From assembly GCA_039707465.1 (NCBI GenBank), contig CM077644.1:185491462-185555461 (forward strand): a stretch of 64,000 nucleotides of DNA, read 5' to 3'. The translations under genes were made by a program, and so were the position numbers. The DNA comes from Rhabdophis nuchalis (lineage: Eukaryota; Chordata; Lepidosauria; Squamata; Natricidae). The first letter of the stretch is position 1; each line of letters begins with the position of its first letter. Of this stretch, positions 1-10,230 are shown piece by piece. Under the pieces are notes generated by a model. It did not search any database, was not told the origin of the DNA, and worked only from the letters and a program-made list of their open reading frames with translations.

Positions 1-686
1 GGAGGAACAGAAAAATATCAGAAAATATCAAAATATTATATTTATTGATAATGTCACTGTGTCATCATCTTCGTGTCCCTTGTAACACAAAAAATATGAA
101 ACAGAAATGCATCTGGAATTGCATTGAAATTTTCAGCCACGATATATATTATGTGGAAACCATAACCATAATTTATCTATTCATTAATTTGGATCCACCA
201 CATATACAGAGATTTATCCAGATTGCGATGTCACAACCTTTGACCATTCCATCAATAAGACTGTCTTAGTCAAGTGGCCCAAATAGTTCCGGAGTAGCAA
301 ATTACAAACATTGTAATTTGTTAATAGTACTCCTATTGCATAGGTTAACGTTGTGGTCTCCTTCTACTTCCAGTCCATTTCATTCAGAAAGAAAGGCACT
401 ATGTGGCCAGTGGGATGATCAATCAGCTAAGATATCTTTAAAGTTCTCCAGTTGGCTGTCTGGAGTCTCAAGAACAGCTTCTTCTATGTAGAAAACATTT
501 AGCTTGGACTCTGATTTAAGAGGAAGAAAGTCTATAGGTTTTTGTAAGAAATGATTTTTAACCCTGGAGAGAGGGATAAATTATTGCCTCTCTCTGTTCC
601 AGTAATCTTTGTGAGATTTTTGGCATTAACATGCTTCCTGTCAAGAGTTCTACAATCAGCCATTCCAGTGATCTATTGATCTAGAA
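1..686. other. Unannotated AT-rich stretch
   Basis: I see no gene, RNA or clear repeat. Reading frames are short (longest 74 codons) and without recognisable motifs. Confidence 0.5.
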
Positions 687-801
687 AAGTGTTACTCAAC
701 CTTGACAACCTTAAGGCGTGTGGGCCTCAACTGTCAGTGGCTGAGGAATTCTGGGAATTGAAGTTTGCATGTCTTAAAGTTGCTAAGGTTAAGAAACACT
801 C
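687..801. mobile_element. Decayed palindromic hAT-type element
   Basis: This shares the plan of the 135-bp palindromic family found elsewhere in the window: a 5' end reading GTTACTCAACCTTG, a central GAATTCTGGGAATTGAAG block, and a 3' end reading GGTTAAGAAACACT that roughly complements the start. The flanks atctagaa and atctctat match at only 5 of 8 positions, so it is an old copy. It is non-coding. Confidence 0.55.
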
Positions 802-838
802 ATCTCTATAAAGACTTGTGTTTATCATCACAATACTG

Positions 839-1262
839 AGGAATAGAACAGAACAGAAAAACAAAGTTGGAAGGGACCTTGGAGATCTTCATGTCCAACC
901 CCTGCTTAGGCAGGAAACCCTACCCTATACCATTTCAGACAAATGGTATTGAATCTCTTCTTAAAATCTCCAGTGTTGGAACACTCACAACTACTGGAGA
1001 CAAGTTGTTCCACTGATTCATTGTTCTAATGGTCAGAAAATTTCTCCTTAGTTCCAGGTTGCTTCTCTCCTTGATTAGCTTCCATCCATTGTTTTTTGCC
1101 CTGCCTTCAGGTGCTTTGGAGAAGTTGACTTCCTCTTCTTTCTGGCAACCCCTGAGATTGGAATACTATCATATCAGCCCTACTCCTTCTTTTCATTAAA
1201 GTCGACATACCTAATTCCAGCAACCATTCTTTATATGTTCTTTATATGTTTACAAGCTGCTC
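839..1262 (-). mobile_element. CR1 LINE 3'-end fragment
   Basis: Read on the minus strand this is the 3' untranslated end of a CR1 retrotransposon. On the plus strand it shows the typical order: AGTTGGAAGGGACCTTGGAG, then GTCCAACCCCTGC, GCAGGAAACCC, CAGACAAATGG, the TCCAGTGTTGGA block and the TTTCTCCTTAGTTCCAGGTTGC block. Copies at 5248, 38698 and 50084 carry the same blocks. No reverse transcriptase coding remains, as is usual for 5'-truncated CR1 insertions. Confidence 0.85.
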
Positions 1263-2451
1263 AAGTTTATTATTTTCAGGAAATTTCAAGGGCAGTATTG
1301 CAAACGATACCCCATTGTGCATTCCTGGAATGGAGGCACTTTACTGTATGTCAGAATCAATTGGTGCTCTGAAAAAGCAAAAAGCAAGCCCACCTTCAGC
1401 TGGCCATTATTTCTGTAGGGAGGCAGGTTGGCAATTCCCATTGTGCTGAGAATTAGCTGAGTTCATCAACGAATGAGTCACCCATAAACGATGCTCTTTT
1501 TATAAGTTGCATGCAATGTTCTTATTGATGAGCACTTCCTGTGATGTTCACTCATCCTCATGGGGACTTTGAATGAGAGTTCTGTCCACTCCCATCAGTA
1601 TAAAAAGGAAACTCTCCATTAAAAAAAAGCTAGTATGCATTTTGTAGTCTAAGACAGAGAAGAAACATCTGCTGAGCATTTCCTCTTTGCTAACACTGCA
1701 AAGTCTGCAATTTTTCAATATCTGTTAAGTAACTAAAACAAAAAGAATTCTTTCAGATCTTTGGGGAATTCTTTTGCTGGCCATTTCCATTAATAATATT
1801 TGAGAAAGCGTGGAGCCTTTCATTGACGTGGCCTGCATTCCCATAGAGTGTTCCAACTCTATAAAAGCAGCTAATAAAAATATATCTGGCTCTAGTTTCC
1901 ACAATGAAATGACTCCCCTGGCTGCAGCACAATTCTCTAAGATGAAGAACCTTTTATCAGCACTGTGTCTCACAACTGTGAACTGTATGCTCGTTTTAAT
2001 GAATATGCAAAATATAGTCCCACTGATTTTGGTTCTCATTTCTCCCTTTCTCCTTCCACCTCTTCCTTCACAAGGTTGAGATGATAAAAGAGACATGTTT
2101 GCCCATTTCTATCCTGTAAACCTTTCATCTTATATTTGTAATTGGCCTTATTCTTTTTTTTATTGCATTCTTCCTTGTCTTCCCCTCTCCAATCTCCGTC
2201 CTTTGAGCAAGATCCTGTTTTCTTTGATAAATCTTTGAGCAGTCTCTCTGATGAACTGTAAATTCTTCTTGCCTTTCTTTTTCTTTTTCTATTTTTCTCA
2301 GATCTATTTTCCACTCTCAGCTGTCTTTTCAACCTCGATGTCTCTGAGCTCCATGTTTCTTCTTCCCTGTCTCTTTTGCTTTCCTACAAACCAGACTGTA
2401 AATTGCTATTTTGTGAGCAATGAAATACTCTGAGCCTTTCCTGTATGAAGC
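1263..2451. other. Unannotated stretch with a pyrimidine-rich tract
   Basis: No gene is supported. About 2035-2330 is strongly pyrimidine-rich on the plus strand, which produces long Lys/Arg-rich minus-strand frames that are composition artefacts. Confidence 0.45.
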
Positions 2452-2459
2452 TATCAGAA

Positions 2460-2710
2460 CAGAGGTGGTACGCAGCAAATTCTGACCAGATATGGAGAAC
2501 CGGTTGCAGAAATTTTGAGTAGTTCGGAGAACCGGTAAATACCACCTCTGACTGACCCTGCCCCCATAAATTCTCTGCCTTCCTCCCAGCTGGTCAGGAG
2601 GGAATGAAGATTTTATAGCATCCTTCCACTGTCAGGCGCACGAAGCCACTCCAGGCCCACCAAGCCATGCTCACAGAACCGGTAGTAAAAAAAATTGAAT
2701 CCCACCACTG
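2460..2710. mobile_element. Non-autonomous hAT-type element, ACCGGTTCT family
   Basis: The ends CAGAGGTGGTA and CCCACCACTG are terminal inverted repeats. The flanks tatcagaa (2452-2459) and tatcagag (2711-2718) match at 7 of 8 positions, an 8-bp target duplication typical of hAT transposases. Inside are repeated AGAACCGGT motifs shared with copies at 14111, 29048, 30531, 32638, 34721 and 47198. There is no coding capacity. Confidence 0.85.
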
Positions 2711-2744
2711 TATCAGAGGCTTCATGGCTTTAAATACATTTGGA

Positions 2745-3175
2745 TATCTCAAAGGTGCTTTTTCAAAAGGCACCTAGATGATGTTTTTTACCCCTGGGGA
2801 AAAAGATGTTTTGCTTCTTATCCAAGAAACTTCATCAGTTCTGGTTGAATGGTGGGGGTATGGTGTGTGTGTGGAAGGATTAGTTCTGACAGGATGTTGG
2901 GGTGGTGATGGAAGGATTATATTTCTTTGCAGTCATCTGGTCCTTAGTACTGTCTCTGAGAGCCATTGAGGCAACTTGAGGGTTTAGCGGGGCCCTCAGA
3001 ATCACCTGAATCAGAGTGCAAATGAGTGTGGAATCTTATTGGAACTGCTGAAAGGATTGTGTTGTAGACAGAAGATAGGTGGCATATTCCTCCGACTCTG
3101 TTGAGGAAGGGCTGTTCAATTCTAAAATAGATGGACCTTTTCACCCCTCTTTCAAACTAATGGTCCTCTCTATCC
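2745..3175. repeat. Interspersed repeat, possibly a Penelope-like element end
   Basis: The segment contains AAAGGTGCTTTTTC, a GATGTTTTGCTTCTTATCCA block and a TGCAAATGAGTGTGGAATC block. Related blocks recur at 49883-50668 (in both orientations) and 59545-59685. The GATGAGAAGCAAAAC-type motif resembles sequence I associate with Penelope-like element termini in vertebrates. That class assignment is from memory and uncertain; the repeat nature is seen directly. Confidence 0.5.
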
Positions 3176-3540
3176 AGAATGTGGACAAAATGTGCCCAGA
3201 TTGAAGCCAAACTGTCTTCCCAAGGGGCCCAGCAAGAGTCACTGGCCACAGCTTCTCTACTTTGGTTCTGAAATAGCTCCCAAAAGCAATGAGTTTATCA
3301 AAGATCCTCTGTTCCTGGGTAAGTTCTTTATCAGCAGAGTAATTTATTTGATAACCTGCAGCAGAAAATAAAAGTCTTGCATTAATATATGTAGGTATAT
3401 AATTCAAGACATAAAAAAAAATGAAACCAACACAATAAAAATCCTATCCTTTTCTACCTAGAAAGAATGAAATATAGTGATGTAGCTTGGGAGCAGGAGA
3501 TCATATTTGAAAAAAATGATGGAGCTTGTATTTTACATTC

Positions 3541-4092
3541 TGTTCTGACCTAGGCTTCCCAAGATCATGAAGCAGACTCCTCATCCTGATAAAACCTCTT
3601 TTATTTAGGTTAAAGGGAATTCCTCTCTAGCAAAGTCCCGGCAAACAGTTTTTCACGAGATTTCACAACTACAGACCTTTATCAGGCTTGGAGAGTTGTC
3701 AGGCCGATATCTTCCAAACGCCACGCAGCAATTACTTGGCAAGAAGTCGGGAACAGATCTTACCCCTTTCGCTCCTCTTCATTCCCTATGGGAGGGGCTA
3801 TTCACCATCCACCTGTGCCTTTACTTCCGAGTGATCCCTTGTTCCTTAGCTGTTCCCTTCTCCTGGCAGTTCTGTGCATGCACATATCAGGAATAGGCTC
3901 CAGCTGTTCTTCTGCCCCACTGATATACGACTCCAAAGGCAGCTGATAACTGTCAGACGATCCTGACCTCATCTCTACCTCTGACGCAGAGCACTCCCCG
4001 GACTCCAGGACTGGCCCACATTCCTCCCCAACCTCCTCACTGTCTGAGTCTGCCACCAGCTCCGCTGACCCCTGGTGGGCCACGACACACTC
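3541..4092 (-). mobile_element. LTR-like retroelement relic
   Basis: On the minus strand this block begins TGTGTCGTGG and ends AGGTCAGAACA, so it has the TG...CA ends of a long terminal repeat. A poly(A) signal AATAAAAGAGG lies near the minus-strand 3' end. The first half reads as an acidic, Ser/Glu-rich open frame on the minus strand (within 3802-4164), which may be the end of a retroelement protein or simply an open stretch. The flanks do not show a matching target duplication. It could be a solo LTR or an internal fragment. Confidence 0.45.
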
Positions 4093-4185
4093 AGGATATA
4101 ATATTGATAGCATAAGTAAATTTCTGCCTTTACCTTGAAACAGCACACCATTTAAAATAAACAATGTGTTCCGAATAGGTTAGGT

Positions 4186-4524
4186 CAGCCTTTCTTAACC
4201 TTTCTATCCTGAAGGAATTCTTAAAATAATTTTGAGGTCTTAGGAAATCCCTGCACAAAACCCACAAATTTTAAAAAATGCAAACACTTCACCACACAAT
4301 TCATTTCAAACCTATACAATCTACATTTTACAATGTTAACAATAACAGCAAAGAAGCAGGTCAGCAGTTGAGTCATGTGGTGTAAAAATGCCACCACTGC
4401 AAATGCTAGTATTGCATAGTGTGCAAAGTTTAAAAAATGTTTATTTTTATTTTTAATCACGTTCTCTTAGCACCCCTTACAGAAACCTCAGGGGTTTTTT
4501 TGGAATCCCGGTAGAGAAAAGCTG
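4186..4524. mobile_element. Old hAT-type non-autonomous element
   Basis: Left end CAGCCTTTCTTAACC and right end AGAGAAAAGCTG are diverged inverted repeats. The flanks ggttaggt and aattaggc share the core TTAGG (5 of 8), consistent with an old 8-bp duplication. The outer parts encode nothing and speak of reply-free decay: internal sequence has no frame of note. Confidence 0.55.
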
Positions 4525-5247
4525 AATTAGGCAATGTAAAAGACTGTAAAATCCTGAATATCTGGAAGAAGAATATAGAGATTTGGTTAATCAATATAAG
4601 AATCAGGAAATGAAAGTATGAGTGAATTGATATTTTATTTGTCTGCTTAGAGACATGTTTGATTTCTATCCTGCCTTTTCTCCATAAGCGAAAGGTGATT
4701 CTAAAGAAACCCATAGAAGACATCTAAGCAGAATAATTGATTCTACTGATTTCTCTTATATTGTTCCCAAAAAAGGTTTACCAGGTCTATCTTTAGGCTT
4801 CAAAATGTGCTCTAGGACAAAGTCATCAGCTGCAACTGATAGAAAAAGAGAATTCCAGAAAATGTACCCAGTAATATGACACTGATGAAATGTCAGCCAG
4901 AAATTAAAATGTCACCGAGGCACGTCTCTGAAAACAAAACAAAAAAAGTAATCCAAGGGACAATATTTTGCCATTTCTGAAGTGGGAAATATATCAACAA
5001 TAATAAACTTTCTGCATCCACAGAGTAAATGTGATTACAATCAAAATGTGATTGTAGCTTCAATTGATTAACGGGAGATTCATGACATTGTATGGTTAAA
5101 AGTACACATTTACCTGTAGGACTTCGCATAATACATTCTACCTGATGGATACTGATGAAACTCTTTTCTGATATGTTTTCAACATTTTCAGAGGCATTAT
5201 ACCAATGTGTGTGTGTCTGAGTATAAAAATACCTTTTCATTAAAAAA
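4525..5247. other. Unannotated stretch
   Basis: AT-rich, no recognisable gene or repeat. The longest frame, on the minus strand at 4893-5240 (115 codons), has no domain I recognise. Confidence 0.45.
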
Positions 5248-5795
5248 CATAAGACATAGAATAATAGAGGGACTTTTAGAGGTCTTCTAGTCCATCTCCA
5301 TGCTCAAACAGGAGACCCTATACCATTTAAGACAAATGGTTGTGCAGTCTCTTTTTGAAAGCCTCCAGTGATGGACCACCCACCACTTCTGATGGCAAGC
5401 TATTCCATTGGTTGATTCTCTCACTGTTAAGAACTTTCTCTTTAGTTCTAGGCTGCTTCTATCCTTGGTTATTTTCTATCCATTGTTTCTTGTCTTGCCT
5501 ATTTTGGTGCTTTGGAAAATAATTTGACCCTGTCATCTTTCTAGGAGCCCCTCAAATATTGGAACATTGTTATCATGTCTCCCCTAGTGCTTCTTTTCAT
5601 TGGACTAGACCAGGGGTCTGCAAAGTTGGCTCTTTTAAGACTGGTGGACTTCAATTCCCAGAATTTCCCAGCCAGCCAGGCTGGCTGGGGAATTCTGGGA
5701 GTTGAAGTCCACCAGTCTTAAAAGAGCCAACTTTGCAGACCCTTGGACTAGACATACCCAATTTCTTGAAACATCTTTGAATATTGGTAGCTCAG
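5248..5795 (-). mobile_element. CR1 LINE 3'-end fragment, interrupted
   Basis: This has the same CR1 block order as the copy at 839-1262. It is interrupted at 5611-5745 by a palindromic element. The CR1 text resumes directly after the insertion with GACATACCCAATTTCTTG, matching GACATACCTAATTCCAG in the 839 copy, which fixes the order of events: CR1 first, palindrome later. Confidence 0.85.
5611..5745. mobile_element. Palindromic hAT-type element, 135 bp
   Basis: A near-perfect foldback begins CAGGGGTCTGCAAAG and ends CTTTGCAGACCCTTG. It is flanked by identical 8-bp repeats gactagac (5603-5610 and 5746-5753). It belongs to the subfamily with TTTTAAGACTGGTGGACTTC, shared with 49235-49369. It is non-coding and must have been moved by a transposase supplied in trans. 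Confidence 0.93.
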
Positions 5796-5945
5796 GTTGG
5801 TAGTTATGTTGTTAGTTTGAGCTCCAAGCTTGATGATTTGGTTGAAAATGCTTCATCCCCATTTGAGGGGACAATCTCCTTGAATGGGGATGAAATGTTT
5901 GCAACCAAATCACGAAGCTCGGAGCTCAAACCAACAACCTACCCA
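5785..5945. repeat. Foldback repeat with about 57-bp arms
   Basis: The left arm (5808-5864) and right arm (5882-5940) are inverted copies with few mismatches, sharing TTTGAGCTCC, GATTTGGTTG and TTCATCCCCATT, around a loop of about 17 bp. It is distinct from the 135-bp palindromes. I do not recognise the family. Confidence 0.75.
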
Positions 5946-5974
5946 ATTCCTGTAACTGTTATTCAAATGCTTTA

Positions 5975-6303
5975 TCCCCCCTTTAGCCATAGGAGGAATT
6001 GCCTAAAGCCTCTTCATGACATCATCACCCAGCAAGGCTCAACCAAGCCTGGGACACAGACAGCCTACAAAATTACCCCTGCATGGCGCCATGGGAGTCT
6101 GACAAACAATCAGAATACAAGCTCAAATTCAAAAGCCCAGAGAGGGCATAAAACCCAGGCACTCTCAGAATCTCTTCCCTATTTTGCCCAGGACCTCAAA
6201 TCATGTGATCCTGTCCACCATTAAACCATCTTTCCCAGCAGTCTCCATGTTTCCAATGTCTTTTTTCCCACTTGGAACTGACCCAGGTGGACAGGTGCTC
6301 CAA
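5975..6303 (+). mobile_element. LTR-like repeat, plus-strand copy
   Basis: It matches, in opposite orientation, the segment at 8545-8919: AGCCATAGGAGGAATTGCC, CATGGGAGTCTGACAA and TTTCCACTTGGAACTGA-type blocks occur in both. It has a TATA-like GGGCATAAAACC and a downstream ATTAAA, and ends ...CTCCAACA. These are the marks expected of an LTR but could be coincidental. Its left end is not resolved. Confidence 0.5.
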
Positions 6304-7245
6304 CACTACCATTACAAAATGTATTCATTTCTCTCAAGATAATCAGTAGAAAAAGACACAAAGGTGTCACAGGTGTTTGTTCAGAGGTGACACAAACTAT
6401 GTTTGTACTGAAAGCAGCTCAAAATAACCAGTTATTGCGGGTGTAAAAGAAAAAGATGTTAATAATATCTCCTCAACATACCGCAATAACAGACCACAGA
6501 GCTGAACTACCACAAAGCAGCTTCCTGTTATAACACATAGCGTGCAAGTGAGCAAATGTAATTTTTGAAATATACCGTAAACGGCTTTCAGGTCAACGAT
6601 ACGTCATTCTGAACTTTGAGAAGAGCAAGCATATGACTGCTTCAAGTTTTACTGAGCACCTATTGAGGCCAGGGATTAACTCTTGGCCCCTAAGGAGTGC
6701 CTAATTGCTTCAATATGACACTCAAATAGTGAGAAGAATGTCACCATTCAGATTATATTCATGGATGACATTTTAGCAGGCCATGTTAAATGCCAAGGGC
6801 AGGTTATTTAGATAGTAAGATTCAAAATTACTCCTCTTAGATGAATGAATTGGTTTCTTTGAACCAAGATCTGTTAACACAATGTGATTGTGGGGAGAAA
6901 GCGCTCACAAATGTATGACTTTGTTACACAGAATAAAAGCCAGATGCCCTGTGTTGGAAAGAATTATTTCCCTAATTTGTGATCACTTTCAATCCAACCT
7001 CTACAAATATTGTGCCAGGATACAGGTGCAGTGGTGGGACACATATTGCACACAATTTCTTACATATTTTAGTCCTCATGCCCAGAGTTGCTTTTTGTGT
7101 GACATGGGTAGCTATATAAATTAGAATTAATTAGAATTAATTAATATGAATTAAATATTAAAATTACCTCAATTACTGGTCAGCATTTACATTGCAATAT
7201 TGTGGTCCATGTTTTGTCAATTACATAGCAAATGTATATTTTTGG
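6304..7245. other. Unannotated stretch
   Basis: No gene seen. About 7118-7165 has short tandem TTAGAATTAA units in AT-rich DNA. Confidence 0.45.
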
Positions 7246-7256
7246 GTAGATCTGTA

Positions 7257-7606
7257 AGGTAAAGGTAAAGGTTCATCTCGCATATATCTGCTAGTCGTTC
7301 CCAACTTTAGGGGGTGGTGCACATCTCCATTTCAAAGCCAAAGAGCCAGCACTGTCCGAAGATGTCTCCGTGGTCATGGGCCGGCATAAATAATGCCGAA
7401 GGCACACAGAGCACTGTTACTTTCCCACCAAAGTGTTTCCTATTTCTCTACTTGCATTTTTTACGTGCTTTCGAACTGCTAGGTTGGCAGAAGCTGGGAC
7501 AGGAGCTCAAATGATTACGCAGTGCCAGGGATTGGAACTGCCAAACTATCGACCTTTCTGATTGACAAGCTCAGTGTCTTAGCCACTGAGCCACCGCGTC
7601 CCCTGT
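7257..7606 (-). mobile_element. Sauria-type tRNA-derived SINE, full length
   Basis: On the minus strand the head resembles a tRNA gene (GGGACGCGGTGGCTCAGTGG, with A-box TGGCTCAGTGGC and a weakened B-box GGTTC-like site), then the body with TGCAAGTAGAGAAATAGG, and a 3' tail of ACCTTTACC repeats. The flanks are an 11-bp duplication gtagatctgta (7246-7256 and 7607-7617). Sauria SINEs are known to be mobilised by Bov-B LINEs, which also occur in this window. It is not a functional tRNA gene. Confidence 0.92.
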
Positions 7607-7617
7607 GTAGATCTGTA

Positions 7618-8136
7618 GAAAGGGCAATATCTCTGTGTTGCCCTTTTTGTGGGATTACAATAAAAGGAAACCACATTACAAATCTATCTTTTGGCTAATA
7701 TATGTAGCAGATGGCCTGATCTAATTTATGTTTGAGTAAGTATAACCATAAACATCTATTCCAAGGCAGAGATGAAAAGCCATGACCTTTTGTACATACA
7801 TCTTTTGCATTATAAACATCTTGAAAAATATAGAGGCTATGCTAAACTACATTGGGAAATAAAATACTAACTCAACATTAGATGAAGAGATTGCAAAGAC
7901 ATAAAAGGGCAAATAATTGCACAGGGTTTGTTCTGTTTTCAAGTGGAACAGAATGCCATGGCTTTCCCCAGCTTCTCACATCCCTTTTCCAACCCCAAAC
8001 CACATTTGTGATAGGAAACAAACTGAAAGAACTATGGGCAGCAGTTTTATGTCTTATGAGAGCCAACAGAACTCATAAATATAGTTAAAGGGATCGGCGG
8101 GAACTGTGTGACAATCCCATCTGCAAAAATTATGTA
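7618..8136. other. Unannotated stretch
   Basis: No gene or repeat recognised. Overlapping frames on both strands at 7878-8088 carry no domain. Confidence 0.45.
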
Positions 8137-8141
8137 CTGAC

Positions 8142-8538
8142 TGTTGGATTAGGCTGTGGTGGGCGCTCTGCACTCGGACAGTCGACGCTTCGTTCCCCGT
8201 TGTGTCTAGTGATAAGGCCTGTATCCCACCCTCGTCGCCAGTGTTGGATTAGACAAAGGATTCCGACTCAGGCATGGTCAAACAACGTTTATTCACAACT
8301 ATTTACAATACACTAGGATCATTACTGGCAAGGTTTCCCTGTCTGACAGCTGCTTATATACAGCTTTAAGGCGGGGAACCTTTTAGCAAGCAAGCTGCAA
8401 CATTGTATCTATTTTCTAGACAGAATCCGGCCAGCTGCGTCTTAGCCAATCAGACGCAGCTGCCGGCTCCGTTCCGGAATGCGGTGACTCAGAGTTTACC
8501 AGACTTGCTGGCTCGGTCGTAGACCTGAGGACTTAACA
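8142..8538 (-). mobile_element. Ty3/gypsy-like LTR relic with primer-binding site
   Basis: On the minus strand a 297-bp LTR (8538 to 8242) starts TGTTAAG and ends TCCAACA. It holds a TATA box (GTATATAAG near 8355) and a poly(A) signal AATAAACG near 8287. Directly after it comes CTGGCGACGAGGGTGGGAT, a primer-binding-site-like sequence at 8223-8241, then about 70-90 bp of leader, then an 11-bp copy of the LTR end (CTAATCCAACA). The whole is flanked by a 5-bp duplication ctgac (8137-8141 and 8539-8543). The coding interior and nearly all of the second LTR are missing. Confidence 0.85.
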
Positions 8539-8544
8539 CTGACA

Positions 8545-8919
8545 TGTTGGAAGAAATGTCCATCTAGGTTCAGTTCCAAGTGGGAAGAAAGACAGTGGAA
8601 ACATGGAGGCTACTTGGAAAGATGGTTTTAATGGTGGACAGGATCACATGGTTTGAGATCCTGGGCAAAAAGGCATATGGGGGAGAGAGGGAGGGAGGGA
8701 GGGAGAGTTGGGCTTTGAATTTGAGCTTGTATTTGGATTGGTTGTCAGACTCCCATGGGGCCAGGCAGGGGCAATTCTGTAGGCTGTCCTGAGTCCCAAG
8801 CTCGGTGGACCCTTGCTGGATGATCATGTAATGAAAGGGCTTTGGGCAATTCCTCCTATGGCTCTGCCTGAAGAAGGTAGATCTTTGTTATGTAAAATAG
8901 ACTGGCCCAGGCCTTAACA
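8545..8919 (-). mobile_element. LTR-like repeat, minus-strand copy
   Basis: Ends are TGTTGGAAG and CCTTAACA, the TGTT...AACA inverted ends of an LTR. It is the inverted counterpart of 5975-6303. A (GGGA)n run lies at about 8688-8705. Target duplication is unresolved: tgaca occurs at 8540-8544 and 8926-8930, six bases beyond the apparent end. Confidence 0.5.
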
Positions 8920-10152
8920 GCCCATTGACAAAGGTGGGGGGCTGAGTTTTTGTCTCCCTTTTAGGGAAATATTCGGTCCTTTTAATATTTCCTAAAATAT
9001 TTCATTTTTCTAGAAGAGGGATGGGTGCTAACTTCCTACAGAAACTCAGCCAAAATTTGGACAAATGAAAGTGACTCTATCATTTTGAGGAAACAGACAC
9101 ACTATTGAGAATAGAGCAATCAAATTGACCAGTCAAATTAAGTATCTAATATTGCTGGTATTCACTGTGGTACAGTCAGATAGATTCTGTCATTCATGAG
9201 ATTTAAAAGATGACCCGATTGAAACAATGCAATTCTGGATGGCTTAGGTAATAAACAATTTTTTTAAAAAACCCAAAACAGAGCCAATATCGTACAAATC
9301 TTCTTATTTACTTCTTTTACCGAAACAGCAACTAAGTTACATAACAAAACAAGCAAAAAGGAACTTTCACTGACATGGCCCATAATGCCTCAAGGAAGAG
9401 TCAGGTTTCAGTGGTTTTCCTAAAGGCCAGTACAGTTGGGGCCTGTCAGGGTCGATTTTTCCAGAAACAGAAGCAACCCCTTACAGAATTTCCTACTCCT
9501 ATAAATGGCAAAATTTAGCAGAAGGAACCTGAATATGCCTCCCTGTAGGAGCATGTGGAGCTGGCATATGTTCTTGGGAGAAGGTGGTCCCTCAAATAAC
9601 GTGGATATACTGTATGCCATATAGGGTTTTAAAGAATCACAGATGAAAGCCTATTGCAAACCAGTGCCGTTGTAGTGAAAGTATATGGGCATCAATAGAT
9701 GCACTCATAACTATCTATGCTGCTGCATTCCAAATCATTTTAGATTCTGGATTTAACAGTCCTATGAAAGGCTGAGATAATAATGATGTCTCTTACTCAT
9801 CTGCTGAATGAGATCCCATTAATTCTGCTCAAAGTCCTTTCCTGATGGTGTTATGAGGGATTTTAATACTAGACTATCTGTAGTCTAACAGACTGTGTAT
9901 TATCGGACTCGCTTTTCATTGTATTTTAGTGAAATATGTAACTTCTTTTGAAGTTGTCCAACTCATTGCTCATATAAATTTAACAAATAACTAAATGTTT
10001 TCAACTGGCTCCTTGGAATGACAGTTCCATTTTCATTCATGATGTATTTTGAAATATGTATATTGATGGATATACAATTGATAACTTCACATTTATATAC
10101 AATCTATAATGATATATACATTTTTATATACAATCTATAACTGTACAATCTA
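8920..10152. other. Unannotated stretch ending in AT-rich tandem units
   Basis: No gene recognised. About 10090-10158 carries three imperfect copies of a TATACAATCTATAA unit just before the split SINE. Confidence 0.45.
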
Positions 10153-10163
10153 TAACTGCACAT

Positions 10164-10230
10164 GGAACGCGATGGCTCAGTGGCTAAGACACTGAGCTTG
10201 TCAATCAGTGGCTAAGACACTGAGCTTGTT
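10164..10230 (+). mobile_element. Sauria-type SINE, 5' part of a split copy
   Basis: This is the tRNA-like head GGAACGCGATGGCTCAGTGG of a SINE whose body resumes at 11912. The outer duplication taactgcacat (10153-10163) matches taactgcatat (12186-12196) at 10 of 11 positions, proving one original SINE. The 24-bp A-box segment is present twice (10175-10198 and 10207-10230) at the junction with the inserted L1. Confidence 0.9.

Noticed and set aside
3802..4164. Acidic 120-codon minus-strand frame
   Set aside because: Lies in an LTR-like repeat; listed there and not as a host gene.
10164..10230. tRNA gene
   Set aside because: A- and B-box-like motifs belong to the SINE heads (also at 7257, 19342 and 24969); no tRNA cloverleaf or anticodon arm is supported.
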